DNA of 10,278 nt, taken from positions 1 through 10,278 of the forward strand of contig JBDRGO010000086.1 in NCBI GenBank assembly GCA_043817715.1. Direction: 5' to 3'. Shown here in pieces: positions 1-6,105 of this stretch (positions are counted from its first letter, which is position 1; each line of letters begins with the position of its first letter). Both the position numbers and the translations under genes were made by a program. The DNA comes from JAFGBZ01 sp043817715 (lineage in GTDB: Archaea > Iainarchaeota > Iainarchaeia > Iainarchaeales > JAFGBZ01). Below the pieces are notes generated by a model that was given only the letters and a program-made list of their open reading frames with translations, ran no database searches and was not told where the DNA came from.

Positions 1-299
1 ATTAAAGACTTCATTTTATTGGGTCCGGTTTGCCATGCAAATGCATTTTTTGAAGGCCAGTAAATGGTTGATACTGCAACAGGAATCCCTGTTTTTTTGG
101 CGTTTTCCACTGTTTTAAGGCATTCCCTGTGCAGGCTGAAATTATGGAGCAAATCATATTTTTTTAAATCCGTATTTTCGCTGAACATTTCCACTTCAAT
201 TCCCTGTTTTTCAAGATATTCCTTTGTTTTCATTAACTGAATTTCCCCGCCGCCGGGGCTTTTTCCAGCGCCCGAATAACTTGAAAAAACTATTTTCAT
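1..299 (-). CDS. Glycosyltransferase family 4-like protein, N-terminal part (runs off the left edge)
   Basis: This is an open frame from ATG at 297-299 to the window edge, about 99 residues, with the C-terminal part outside. The protein begins MKIVFSSYSGAGKSPGGGEI, followed by an amphipathic helix and a second beta strand (QGIEVEMF), then DLLHNFSLHR. A Gly-rich loop after the first strand followed by a Lys-rich helix is typical of the N-terminal acceptor-binding Rossmann domain of GT-B retaining glycosyltransferases (GT4 group). The catalytic E-x7-E region would lie outside the window. It starts 2 bp after the wecB stop codon, with GAGGG (308-312) 8 nt upstream of ATG, so it is probably translationally coupled in the same operon. 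The family call is inferred from the N-terminus only; the sugar specificity is unknown. Confidence 0.72.
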   Translation of the reverse strand, partial: MKIVFSSYSGAGKSPGGGEIQLMKTKEYLEKQGIEVEMFSENTDLKKYDLLHNFSLHRECLKTVENAKKTGIPVAVSTIYWPSKNAFAWQTGPNKMKSL

Positions 300-301
300 T
301 T

Positions 302-943
302 TTATTTCCCTCTATTCTTTTTCCTTAATTTATTTCTTTTTTTTCTTTGTTTCTTTTTTTCATTTAGAAGTATTTTAACAATTCTTTCACTTGTTTTTCC
401 GTCGCCGAAAGGAGATTTTGTTTTCATAAGTTTTTTCATTAATTTTTTGTAGCTTTTTGAAATTTTGTTATATTCCTCAATAATTTTTTTTGAATTATAA
501 CCAACCAAAGATCCAAAGCTTTCGAGAATTTCAGGCCTTTCAGTTGTTGTTCTTGTAATAATCACCGGCTTTTTGTAAATTGTTGCTTCTTCCTGTATGC
601 CTCCTGAATCAGTTATGATTAATTTTGAATTGGCGCATAAATTCAGGAAATCAAAATAACCCAATGGTTGAATCAGTTCAATGTTTTTCATTTTATTGAT
701 TTTTTTCATTAAGCCGAATTTTTTCAGCATTTTAACTGTTCTCGGGTGGATTGGAAAAATAATTTTTTCCTTTATTTCTTTCAGTGCATTCAGCACTGCA
801 TTCATTCTTTTCTTTTCATCGGTTGTTTCTTTTCTGTGCAGCGTGACGCAGACAAATTTATTTCTTTTTAATCCAAGCTTTTCAAGAATTTTTTTTTTCT
901 GATTTTTTTGCTTTCTTGAGATTTTTTTCTGTTGCTTCCACAA
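302..943 (-). CDS. wecB: UDP-N-acetylglucosamine 2-epimerase, C-terminal fragment (frameshifted wecB)
   Basis: This is the second half of a non-hydrolysing UDP-GlcNAc 2-epimerase, in a different frame from its first half (882-1487). Homologous-looking sequence begins at about 893 (ILEKLGLKRNKFVCVTLHRKET). It contains the family landmarks HR-x-E (catalytic His region), IHPRT, PLGYFDF, SDSGGIQEEA, TTTERPE and SPFGDGKTSERIV. The frame can be opened upstream to a TTG at 941-943, but those first residues are only the off-frame reading of the upstream half, so an independent start there is unlikely. The C-terminus ends in a very basic Lys/Arg tail (about the last 20 residues), which is unusual for this family. 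The TAA stop lies 2 bp before the next glycosyltransferase. Joining the two halves by removing one A gives about 394 residues, close to the usual 360-390. The enzyme would be cytoplasmic and supply UDP-ManNAc for surface polymer. Confidence 0.85.
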   Translation of the reverse strand: MWKQQKKISRKQKNQKKKILEKLGLKRNKFVCVTLHRKETTDEKKRMNAVLNALKEIKEKIIFPIHPRTVKMLKKFGLMKKINKMKNIELIQPLGYFDFLNLCANSKLIITDSGGIQEEATIYKKPVIITRTTTERPEILESFGSLVGYNSKKIIEEYNKISKSYKKLMKKLMKTKSPFGDGKTSERIVKILLNEKKKQRKKRNKLRKKNRGK

Positions 944-1487
944 TTGTGTTTCCTGTCAGATAAATGCTTTCTTTTTTTGCCTCGCTGTTTCTCAAATTTG
1001 TAACTGAATTTTTTGTCGGCGCAAAATTATAATCCGCCAATGCATCTGCAATCATTCTGTTTATTTCTTCAGGCATTTTTCTGTCAAAGGACCTTAATCC
1101 GGCTTCAACATGCGCAAATTTTATATTCATTTTATTCGCACTTAGTGCCGCGCTGAGGACTGCATTTGTATCCCCTTCTGCAATAATTAAATCAATTTTA
1201 TTTTTTTCAATAATTTTTTCTAATTTAACGCATGCTTCATTGATTTGTTTTACTGCTGTTTTTGAGCCGATTCCTAAATTAATGTGCGGGCTGATAATTC
1301 CCAGTTCGCTGAAAAAGTTTCCGCTTAAATTTTTTGCATAATGCTGGCCTGTATGAATCAGTGTCATTTTATGTTTTTTCTGCATTGAAAGCAGTTTAAT
1401 TATTCCCGCCAGCTTGATTATTTCCGGCCTTGTTCCCAGTACAATTCCTATATTCAATTCAATCACTTTCGTTTCTTTCGGGCGCAA
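882..1487 (-). CDS. wecB: UDP-N-acetylglucosamine 2-epimerase, N-terminal fragment (frameshifted wecB)
   Basis: This is the first half of a WecB/MnaA-type epimerase that converts UDP-GlcNAc to UDP-ManNAc in the cytoplasm. The visible motifs in order are GTRPEIIK (residues 18-25, nucleotide site), TGQHY (46-50), EGDTNAVLSA (104-113, with the conserved catalytic Asp), VEAGLRS (127-133, catalytic Glu) and PEEINR (139-144). All fit the family, so the active site looks intact across both halves. The frame ends at TGA (882-884), just after the A10 run. The start is TTG at 1485-1487: the in-frame codon four positions upstream is the stop of the preceding GT4 gene, and GGAGTGA (1497-1503) gives a ribosome binding site 9 nt away. 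An internal GTG (1464-1466) would give a more typical N-terminus. Either the gene is broken or the frame break is an error or slippage. Confidence 0.87.
   Translation of the reverse strand: MRPKETKVIELNIGIVLGTRPEIIKLAGIIKLLSMQKKHKMTLIHTGQHYAKNLSGNFFSELGIISPHINLGIGSKTAVKQINEACVKLEKIIEKNKIDLIIAEGDTNAVLSAALSANKMNIKFAHVEAGLRSFDRKMPEEINRMIADALADYNFAPTKNSVTNLRNSEAKKESIYLTGNTIVEATEKNLKKAKKSEKKNS
889..898 (-). other. A10 homopolymer where the wecB reading frame breaks
   Basis: On the coding strand a run of ten A residues lies between TCAG and TTCTTG. The upstream frame reads through it into TCT TGA and stops at once; the downstream frame continues as ATT CTT GAA (ILE), the expected protein. Nine As would restore one open frame, as would twelve. 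It is the longest single-base run I found in the window; runs of nine elsewhere (for example 1601-1609 and 1925-1933 inside the GT4 gene) leave the frame intact. It could be a sequencing or assembly indel, a real mutation, or a transcriptional slippage site. Confidence 0.85.
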
Positions 1488-1496
1488 TCCATGTAT

Positions 1497-1503
1497 TCAC
1501 TCC
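1497..1503 (-). promoter_or_regulatory. Shine-Dalgarno site for the TTG-started wecB
   Basis: GGAGTGA on the coding strand matches anti-Shine-Dalgarno complementarity and lies 9 nt before TTG. Its last three bases are the TGA stop codon of the upstream glycosyltransferase, so termination and reinitiation would be tightly coupled. Confidence 0.5.
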
Positions 1504-2657
1504 GATTCCTTTCCTGTTTCTTCATAAATTTCAATATATTTTTTTATTTTTTCATTCCATGAATATTCCTGCGCTTTTTTATGCGCGTTCAATGAAATCA
1601 TTTTTTTTTCATTTTCGTTTAAATCCATTATTTCAATAATTTTTTTTTCCGCGTTTTTGCTTTCAAAATCAACAATAAACCCGTTTAATTTTTCCTTATT
1701 TTTTTTGCTTTCTTTTTTTTCCCCTTCAATGAATTCCCTGAATGCGGGAATATCATTGAGTATTGGAATTAATCCGTAATTCATGGCTTCCACTGCTGAA
1801 ATCCCGAAGCTTTCATATTCTGATGCGGAAACAAAGAATTCGCATTTGGCGTATTTTTGCTCGATTTCTTTGTCTGAAAGATTTTCCGTTAAGAAAATAT
1901 TTTTTTGTGCATGGGCTTCAGATATTTTTTTTTCAAATTCCTTTTTCAATTCGTCAAAATCTTTCCCAATAATGAACAGTTTTGCGTCTTTTTTTTCCTT
2001 AATTATTCCGGTGAATTTTTCAATTAATAATTCAATTCTTTTGTTTTTTGAATACCTTCCCACAAAAACAAATGAATTTTTTTGTTTTTTCATTTTTTCA
2101 ATTTCTTCTTTTTTCATTTTTTTCAGTTCCGCGCCGATAGGCGCATAATCAGGAGTTGAAATTATTTCCTTTGCCTTTGTTTCATCTGCTTTGCTTATTA
2201 CAATTACCTTGTCGGCAAAAGAAAGCAAGGCGCGCTGAATTAAATTAAAATAAATTTTTTTCAGAAGCAAAAATTTTTTTGTGTGAAAAATACTTCCGTA
2301 TGTTGAAACAATTACCGGCTTTCTGTGGAGGAATTTTGTCAGAAGCATTAAATCGGAAAAAAAACCCAGCCCATGGACGTGAATCAGGTCAAATTCTTTT
2401 TTCGGGTAAAACAATGCATGTGGCGCGATTTTGTAATACTTTAAATCAATGAAGGGAATTCTTTGGATTTTAATTTTTTTTAATTTTTCAAATTTTTCCT
2501 CTTTTTTTAATTTTTCTTTTCCTTTAGGGCATTTATTCAGGCATAAAATAGTTGATTCAATTCCGTGTTTTTCTGCATTAATGCAGATATTTTCAATTAC
2601 TTTTTCCACTCCGCCAATGCATGGCCAGAAATGGTGGCTTAAATGCAGTGCTTTCAT
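1497..2657 (-). CDS. Glycosyltransferase family 4 (GT-B fold)
   Basis: A full-length 386-residue GT4 glycosyltransferase, a normal size for the family. The N-terminal acceptor domain starts MKALHLSHHFWPCIGGVEKV, with the GG loop at 15-16, and continues to DLIHVHG (90-96) and STYGS. The C-terminal donor domain has FVGRYSKNKR (198-207, Arg and Lys expected to bind the nucleotide-sugar phosphates) and the signature E-x7-E motif ESFGISAVE (282-290), followed by AMNYGLIPI. No membrane segment is evident, so it probably acts at the cytoplasmic face on a lipid-linked acceptor. Its ATG overlaps the TGA of the upstream GT2 gene by 4 bp (ATGA), with GGTGAGG (2663-2669) as ribosome binding site. Position next to a GT2 and a UDP-GlcNAc epimerase supports a role in glycan chain assembly. 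Donor and acceptor cannot be told from the sequence. Confidence 0.92.
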   Translation of the reverse strand: MKALHLSHHFWPCIGGVEKVIENICINAEKHGIESTILCLNKCPKGKEKLKKEEKFEKLKKIKIQRIPFIDLKYYKIAPHALFYPKKEFDLIHVHGLGFFSDLMLLTKFLHRKPVIVSTYGSIFHTKKFLLLKKIYFNLIQRALLSFADKVIVISKADETKAKEIISTPDYAPIGAELKKMKKEEIEKMKKQKNSFVFVGRYSKNKRIELLIEKFTGIIKEKKDAKLFIIGKDFDELKKEFEKKISEAHAQKNIFLTENLSDKEIEQKYAKCEFFVSASEYESFGISAVEAMNYGLIPILNDIPAFREFIEGEKKESKKNKEKLNGFIVDFESKNAEKKIIEIMDLNENEKKMISLNAHKKAQEYSWNEKIKKYIEIYEETGKESE

Positions 2658-3640
2658 CGGCGCCTCACCAGTGAATTGATTGTTCCTGCAATCAGCCCTA
2701 AAAGAAAAATAAAATCTCTTGCAATAAGTATTGCGGGGGAAATAGTCCCTACAGTCAGGTCTTTTTTCACTGCTTTGATTGAAAATGGCGCGGTTGAAAG
2801 CAGCAGCAGCATAATCAGCAGAATTGAAATGAATTCAATAATTTCTATTTTTGTTGTCTGAAATAGGGCTAAAAAAACTAGGAGAAGCCAGATTAAAATA
2901 ATTCTTATTTTAAGTATCTGCGGGGTATAGGAGTCCTTTACTGCTTTTTTCGGGAATTTTTCATAAAGCATTATCCTGTAAAACGCCCTGAAAAATTTTG
3001 TCTTAAAATATTTAAAAAAAGAGGCAGGGTGCTTATGGTATACAATTGCCTCCTGATTGAAAATAATTTTTTTTCCCGATGCGGAGATTTTGAATGATAG
3101 TGCAGGGTCTTCTCCTGAAGCAATGGGAAAGCTTTCATCAAATCCGCCTGCCTCAAAAAAATCCTCTTTTCTGTATCCTGCACTGTAGCTTCCAATCCAG
3201 TCAATTTCATTTCTTGATGCTTTCATTAAGTCATACCTGTCCTCTATTTCAATCTGTGTAAACCTTGCAATCCATTCCCTTTGCGCTGTTTTATACGCGC
3301 CCTGAACTCCTGAAACATTCCTGTTTCTGAACGGCGTAATCATTTCATTAAGCCATTTTTGGTTTGCGATGCAGTCGGCATCAATGAAGAGCAACAGTTT
3401 TCCATCTGCTTTTTTCGCGCCAAGATTTCTTGCATGTGCGGGGCCTAATTTTTCCTGCTGAAAAAATCTTGCTTTTTCAAATCTCTGGACAATTAATGCG
3501 GTATTGTCTGTTGATGCGTCATCAACCACAATTAATTCAAATGATTTTTTTGTTTTCTGCGTCAGTATTGAGTGGATTGTTGCAGGAATTGTTTTCTCGC
3601 AGTTAAATGCAGGAATAATTACTGAAACTTCAACAGCCAT
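2654..3640 (-). CDS. Membrane-anchored family 2 glycosyltransferase
   Basis: The 328-residue protein starts with a GT-A catalytic domain: VSVIIPAFNCEKTI at 5-18, VVDDAST (DD at 40-41) binding the nucleotide, DAD at 87-89 as the metal-binding DxD motif, AGYRKEDFFEAGGFDE, and GED at 176-178 near the expected catalytic base. Three hydrophobic stretches follow at about 247-263, 269-286 and 304-325, ending in RRR, so the enzyme is probably anchored with its active site in the cytoplasm. This architecture is common in GT2 enzymes that elongate lipid-linked or surface glycans. ATG is at 3638-3640, 22 bp after the radical SAM stop, with no clear Shine-Dalgarno. It overlaps the next GT4 gene by 4 bp. 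Sugar specificity is unknown. Confidence 0.92.
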   Translation of the reverse strand: MAVEVSVIIPAFNCEKTIPATIHSILTQKTKKSFELIVVDDASTDNTALIVQRFEKARFFQQEKLGPAHARNLGAKKADGKLLLFIDADCIANQKWLNEMITPFRNRNVSGVQGAYKTAQREWIARFTQIEIEDRYDLMKASRNEIDWIGSYSAGYRKEDFFEAGGFDESFPIASGEDPALSFKISASGKKIIFNQEAIVYHKHPASFFKYFKTKFFRAFYRIMLYEKFPKKAVKDSYTPQILKIRIILIWLLLVFLALFQTTKIEIIEFISILLIMLLLLSTAPFSIKAVKKDLTVGTISPAILIARDFIFLLGLIAGTINSLVRRR

Positions 3641-3662
3641 AAAAACACATTCTTAATTAATT

Positions 3663-5123
3663 TCAGCTAAGGTTAAACAAGTATTTGAAAAAAGTTTTTC
3701 CTGACTTCATTAGCCTTGGGAGTTCATTCGGATGGGTTAATCCCTGCCATAATTTTTTTGCAATATAACTTGGCCTCATATAAAAGCTTCTTCTTGCTTT
3801 ATCGCATTCTTTTACAAGTTCTTCCGCGCTTAATTTGTCTGTTGAAACAATTGTGTTGTGCTCGCCTGTTTCAAGAAGCCATTTGCTCCAGTCTTCTGTT
3901 GTTAAAAAGTTATTTTCTTTTGCCCAATTGAATGCTTCGGTTCCTGGATAAACCATTATTGGAAAAAACTGCGCGGTATCAGGATCTAATTCTTTTGCAA
4001 ACTTAACTGTTTCCTGAATTGATTCTTTTGTTTCTCCTTTGTTTCCCATCATAAAGCATCCATGAACCAGAATTTTTGCTTTTTTTGAATCCTTCATGAA
4101 CTGCCTTATTTTCTCGATTTTAGTCCCTTTTTTGATGTTGTTCAGAATTTCCTGCACTCCTGATTCAAATCCAACGCACATTAATCTGGATTTTGCTTTT
4201 TTCATCCACTGCATTGTTTCAAGGTCAATGTCTGCCCTTGAATTGCAGCTCCATGGCAGATTAATTTTTCTTTTCACAAGTTCTTTGCATAATTCAATTG
4301 TCCTTTCTTTGTCCTGTGTTAAAGTGTCGTCTTCAATCATTATTTCCTTTACTTCAGGAAAGTTTTTTTTAATCCATTCAAATTCCTGAACAACATTTTC
4401 AACGCTTCTTGGGCGGTAAGGGCGTTTGGTTAATGTCTGCGGCCACATGCAGAAAGTGCACCTGTAATTGCATCCCCTTCCTGTCATAATTGTTATCTGC
4501 GGATACATTACTGACGGATAAAAATAATCCTTTACATTCAAGTGCTTTTTGTAAACTTCGCTTACGAATGGAAATTCATCAAGTTCTTCCGGAGTAATTA
4601 ATGGCATTTCAGGATTTGAAATAAATTCATTTTCTGAATTTGTATTTCTGTATGTAATTCCTTTAACTGTTGTTAATGGTTTCTTTTCCTGCAGTGCTTT
4701 TGCTAAATCCCTTAAAATAAAGTCATATTCTGCCCTTGCAACAGCATCAATTGCTTTTGCGCGCTTCAAGCATTCTTCCGGCAAGGCGCTTGGATGGGTG
4801 CCGACCATTACAATGAATGATTTAGGGAATTTTTTCCTTAATTTTTCAGAGGTTTTTGCATCATTATTGAATGAAGCAATAACTGTGTCAATTGCAATCA
4901 GTTCCGGCTGGAATTCAGAAGCAATTTTTTCAACTTCTTCATAGCTCTGCCCTTTTGAAGGCGCATCAATTAACTTAATTTCATGCCCTTCTTGTTCAAG
5001 CAGTCCTGTGGCATAAGCCAGCCAGATAGGATAATATACGCACCCGCCTTTGCTTACTGCAGGGCTTCTTGAAGTGCGGGAAAATTTGTTTAGGAAAGGC
5101 GGATTAAGCACCAGGATTTTCAA
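3663..5123 (-). CDS. B12-binding-domain radical SAM protein (HpnJ/BchE-like architecture)
   Basis: The 486-residue protein has two parts. Residues 1 to about 145 look like a cobalamin-binding Rossmann domain (MKILVLNPPF, PIWLAYATGLLEQEGHEIKL, IAIDTVIASF, VGTHPSALPEE); there is no DxHxxG lower-ligand His motif, as is usual in this class. The radical SAM domain follows, with the cluster motif GCNYRCTFC (C218, C222, C225), then MWPQT, PYRPRS, IEDDTLTQD (about 263-271), GFESG (318-322) and GCFMMG. Family members catalyse methylations, ring contractions or other radical rearrangements using SAM, a 4Fe-4S cluster and cobalamin; the WPQT and RPRS stretches recall HpnJ-like proteins, but the substrate here is unknown. 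Its place among glycosyltransferases suggests a sugar or lipid-carrier modification. The start is TTG at 5121-5123, supported by GGAAGTGA 7 nt upstream. Confidence 0.9.
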   Translation of the reverse strand: MKILVLNPPFLNKFSRTSRSPAVSKGGCVYYPIWLAYATGLLEQEGHEIKLIDAPSKGQSYEEVEKIASEFQPELIAIDTVIASFNNDAKTSEKLRKKFPKSFIVMVGTHPSALPEECLKRAKAIDAVARAEYDFILRDLAKALQEKKPLTTVKGITYRNTNSENEFISNPEMPLITPEELDEFPFVSEVYKKHLNVKDYFYPSVMYPQITIMTGRGCNYRCTFCMWPQTLTKRPYRPRSVENVVQEFEWIKKNFPEVKEIMIEDDTLTQDKERTIELCKELVKRKINLPWSCNSRADIDLETMQWMKKAKSRLMCVGFESGVQEILNNIKKGTKIEKIRQFMKDSKKAKILVHGCFMMGNKGETKESIQETVKFAKELDPDTAQFFPIMVYPGTEAFNWAKENNFLTTEDWSKWLLETGEHNTIVSTDKLSAEELVKECDKARRSFYMRPSYIAKKLWQGLTHPNELPRLMKSGKTFFKYLFNLS

Positions 5124-5130
5124 ATTAATT

Positions 5131-5138
5131 TCACTTCC
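5131..5138 (-). promoter_or_regulatory. Shine-Dalgarno site deciding the TTG start of the radical SAM gene
   Basis: GGAAGTGA on the coding strand is one base away from the perfect GGAGGTGA and sits 7 nt before TTG at 5121-5123. The protein then begins exactly at the expected first beta strand (MKILVLNPPF), which supports the non-ATG start. Confidence 0.6.
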
Positions 5139-5173
5139 ATTGCAATTATTTTTTTTTATTTTGTTTTAATTTT

Positions 5174-5181
5174 TTTTTATA
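5174..5181 (-). promoter_or_regulatory. Possible TATA box for the radical SAM/glycosyltransferase operon
   Basis: The minus strand reads TATAAAAA here, about 50-58 nt upstream of the TTG start. Archaeal transcription beginning about 25 nt downstream would give a leader of roughly 30 nt containing the GGAAGTGA site. In so A/T-rich a spacer chance matches are expected, so this is tentative. Confidence 0.25.
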
Positions 5182-5260
5182 ATTTTTTTAAATTCTTAAT
5201 TCCTTTTTTAATTTAATTTTTTTGATTTTTTTTCTTTTATTTTACTTCAAATTATTTTTT

Positions 5261-5989
5261 TCACTGTTTTTCTCCTTTTTCCGCAACAAATTTGTTTACC
5301 CTGAATAATTCTTCAAAGCTTCCTGCATCAAGCCATTCTTTTTTCATTTTGCTTGCTTTCAATGATTTTTTTTTAATGTAATGGTTATGCAAATCGGCAA
5401 TTTCAAGTTCGCCTCTTGCAGAAGGCTTCAGTGTTTTGATTACCTTGAAAACATCCGGCGTATACATGTAAACTCCTACTGCAACCCAGTTTGTCGGTGG
5501 ATTTTTCGGCTTCTCAATTACTTCAATTACATTATCTCCTTTTAGCACTGCAACCCCTGCTTTTTTTGCCTCTTCTGGGGTTGATTCAAACAATAAAATC
5601 CTTGATAATTCATTTCCTTTTTCAAATTCATCTGCAAAATCCTTTATTGGTTCAAACAAAATGTTGTCTCCGTTAATTGAAATGAATTTATCATTTCCAA
5701 TAAAGTTTTCAGCCAAAGCAATTGCATGCGGCAGACCTCCGGGAGTGTCCTGAACTCGGTAAGTAAACTGCACTTCGAATTCTTTTCCGCTTCCCAATAA
5801 GGAAAAAACATCCCCTGCATGATTTACTCCGGTTATTACCAATATTTCAGTTATTCCTGCGCTCTTCAGAGTTTCAATTGGATAATAAATCATTGGCTTA
5901 TTGTAAATTGGCAGCAAATGCTTATTTGTTGATTTCGTTAACGGACTTAATCTTGACCCCGTGCCTCCTGCTAAAATTATTCCTTTCAT
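5261..5989 (-). CDS. rmlA: Glucose-1-phosphate thymidylyltransferase (dTDP-glucose pyrophosphorylase), short form
   Basis: This enzyme joins dTTP and glucose-1-phosphate to give dTDP-glucose, the first step to dTDP-linked 6-deoxy sugars such as rhamnose. The 242-residue protein has the nucleotidyltransferase signature LAGGTGSRLSPLT (6-18), NKHLLPIYNKPMIYYPIETL (22-41, with the conserved Lys and KPM), QDTPGGLPHAIALAENFIG (80-98), GDN at 107-109 (metal and sugar-phosphate binding), EKPKNPPTNWVAVGVYMY and a terminal WLDAGSFEEL segment. Length matches the short RmlA type, without a beta-helix extension. Start ATG (5987-5989) has a strong GGAGATGA site 5 nt away. It lies downstream of rmlB with 116 bp between, so the two likely work in sequence. 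A different NDP or sugar-phosphate preference cannot be ruled out, but rmlB next door favours dTDP-glucose. Confidence 0.92.
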   Translation of the reverse strand: MKGIILAGGTGSRLSPLTKSTNKHLLPIYNKPMIYYPIETLKSAGITEILVITGVNHAGDVFSLLGSGKEFEVQFTYRVQDTPGGLPHAIALAENFIGNDKFISINGDNILFEPIKDFADEFEKGNELSRILLFESTPEEAKKAGVAVLKGDNVIEVIEKPKNPPTNWVAVGVYMYTPDVFKVIKTLKPSARGELEIADLHNHYIKKKSLKASKMKKEWLDAGSFEELFRVNKFVAEKGEKQ

Positions 5990-5994
5990 TTAAA

Positions 5995-6002
5995 TCATCT
6001 CC
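5995..6002 (-). promoter_or_regulatory. Strong Shine-Dalgarno site for rmlA
   Basis: GGAGATGA on the coding strand lies 5 nt before the rmlA ATG, or 9 nt counted from the GGAG core. It indicates a leadered, ribosome-binding-site-driven start, in contrast to the leaderless-looking genes on the plus strand. Confidence 0.65.
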
Positions 6003-6030
6003 ATTCGATTTAAAGCTGTAAAACCTTCTA

Positions 6031-6090
6031 TTTTAAAATTTAAATTGCTAAAGCAATTTAAAGCTTTAAATTTTTCTAAAAAATTTAAAT
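6031..6090. repeat. Nested inverted repeats between rmlB and rmlA
   Basis: Several overlapping palindromes occupy this 60-bp stretch. TTTAAATTGC and its complement GCAATTTAAA flank a 4-nt loop (6039-6062, 10-bp stem). AATTTAAAGCTTTAAATT is an 18-bp perfect palindrome (6055-6072) that shares its left half with the first hairpin. An 8-bp stem with a 3-nt loop (6068-6086) follows and shares the right half. A further copy of TTTAAAGCT lies at 6009-6017. The pairings are mutually exclusive, so alternative structures are possible. It may be an operator, an RNA processing site, or only A/T-rich drift. Confidence 0.55.
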
Positions 6091-6105
6091 TCATTCATTC
6101 TCACT

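Larger units (their letters stand above)
5124..5260. other. A/T-only low-complexity spacer between rmlA and the radical SAM gene
   Basis: From about 5145 to 5260 the spacer is almost entirely A and T, with repeated T-runs (on the plus strand) of up to nine bases. No coding frame or strong hairpin was seen. Read in the direction of the flanking genes it is A-rich, so it does not resemble a U-tract terminator for them. It more likely holds a promoter and leader for the downstream five-gene block. Confidence 0.5.

Noticed and set aside
899..943. Independent TTG start for the second half of wecB
   Set aside because: The residues encoded before the A10 run are the off-frame reading of the first half and do not match the family; no ribosome binding site precedes it.
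1783..2148. Plus-strand open frame of 121 codons opposite the GT4 gene
   Set aside because: It is Phe/Ser-rich, the antisense image of a Lys-rich coding region, and the minus-strand GT4 there has clear conserved motifs.
2971..3210. Minus-strand 79-codon frame inside the first GT2 gene
   Set aside because: It is a different frame on the same strand as a well-supported GT2 and shows no motif of its own.
5124..5260. Possible terminator or small RNA in the T-run spacer
   Set aside because: The T-runs are on the non-coding strand relative to the flanking genes, and no stable GC-containing stem was found.
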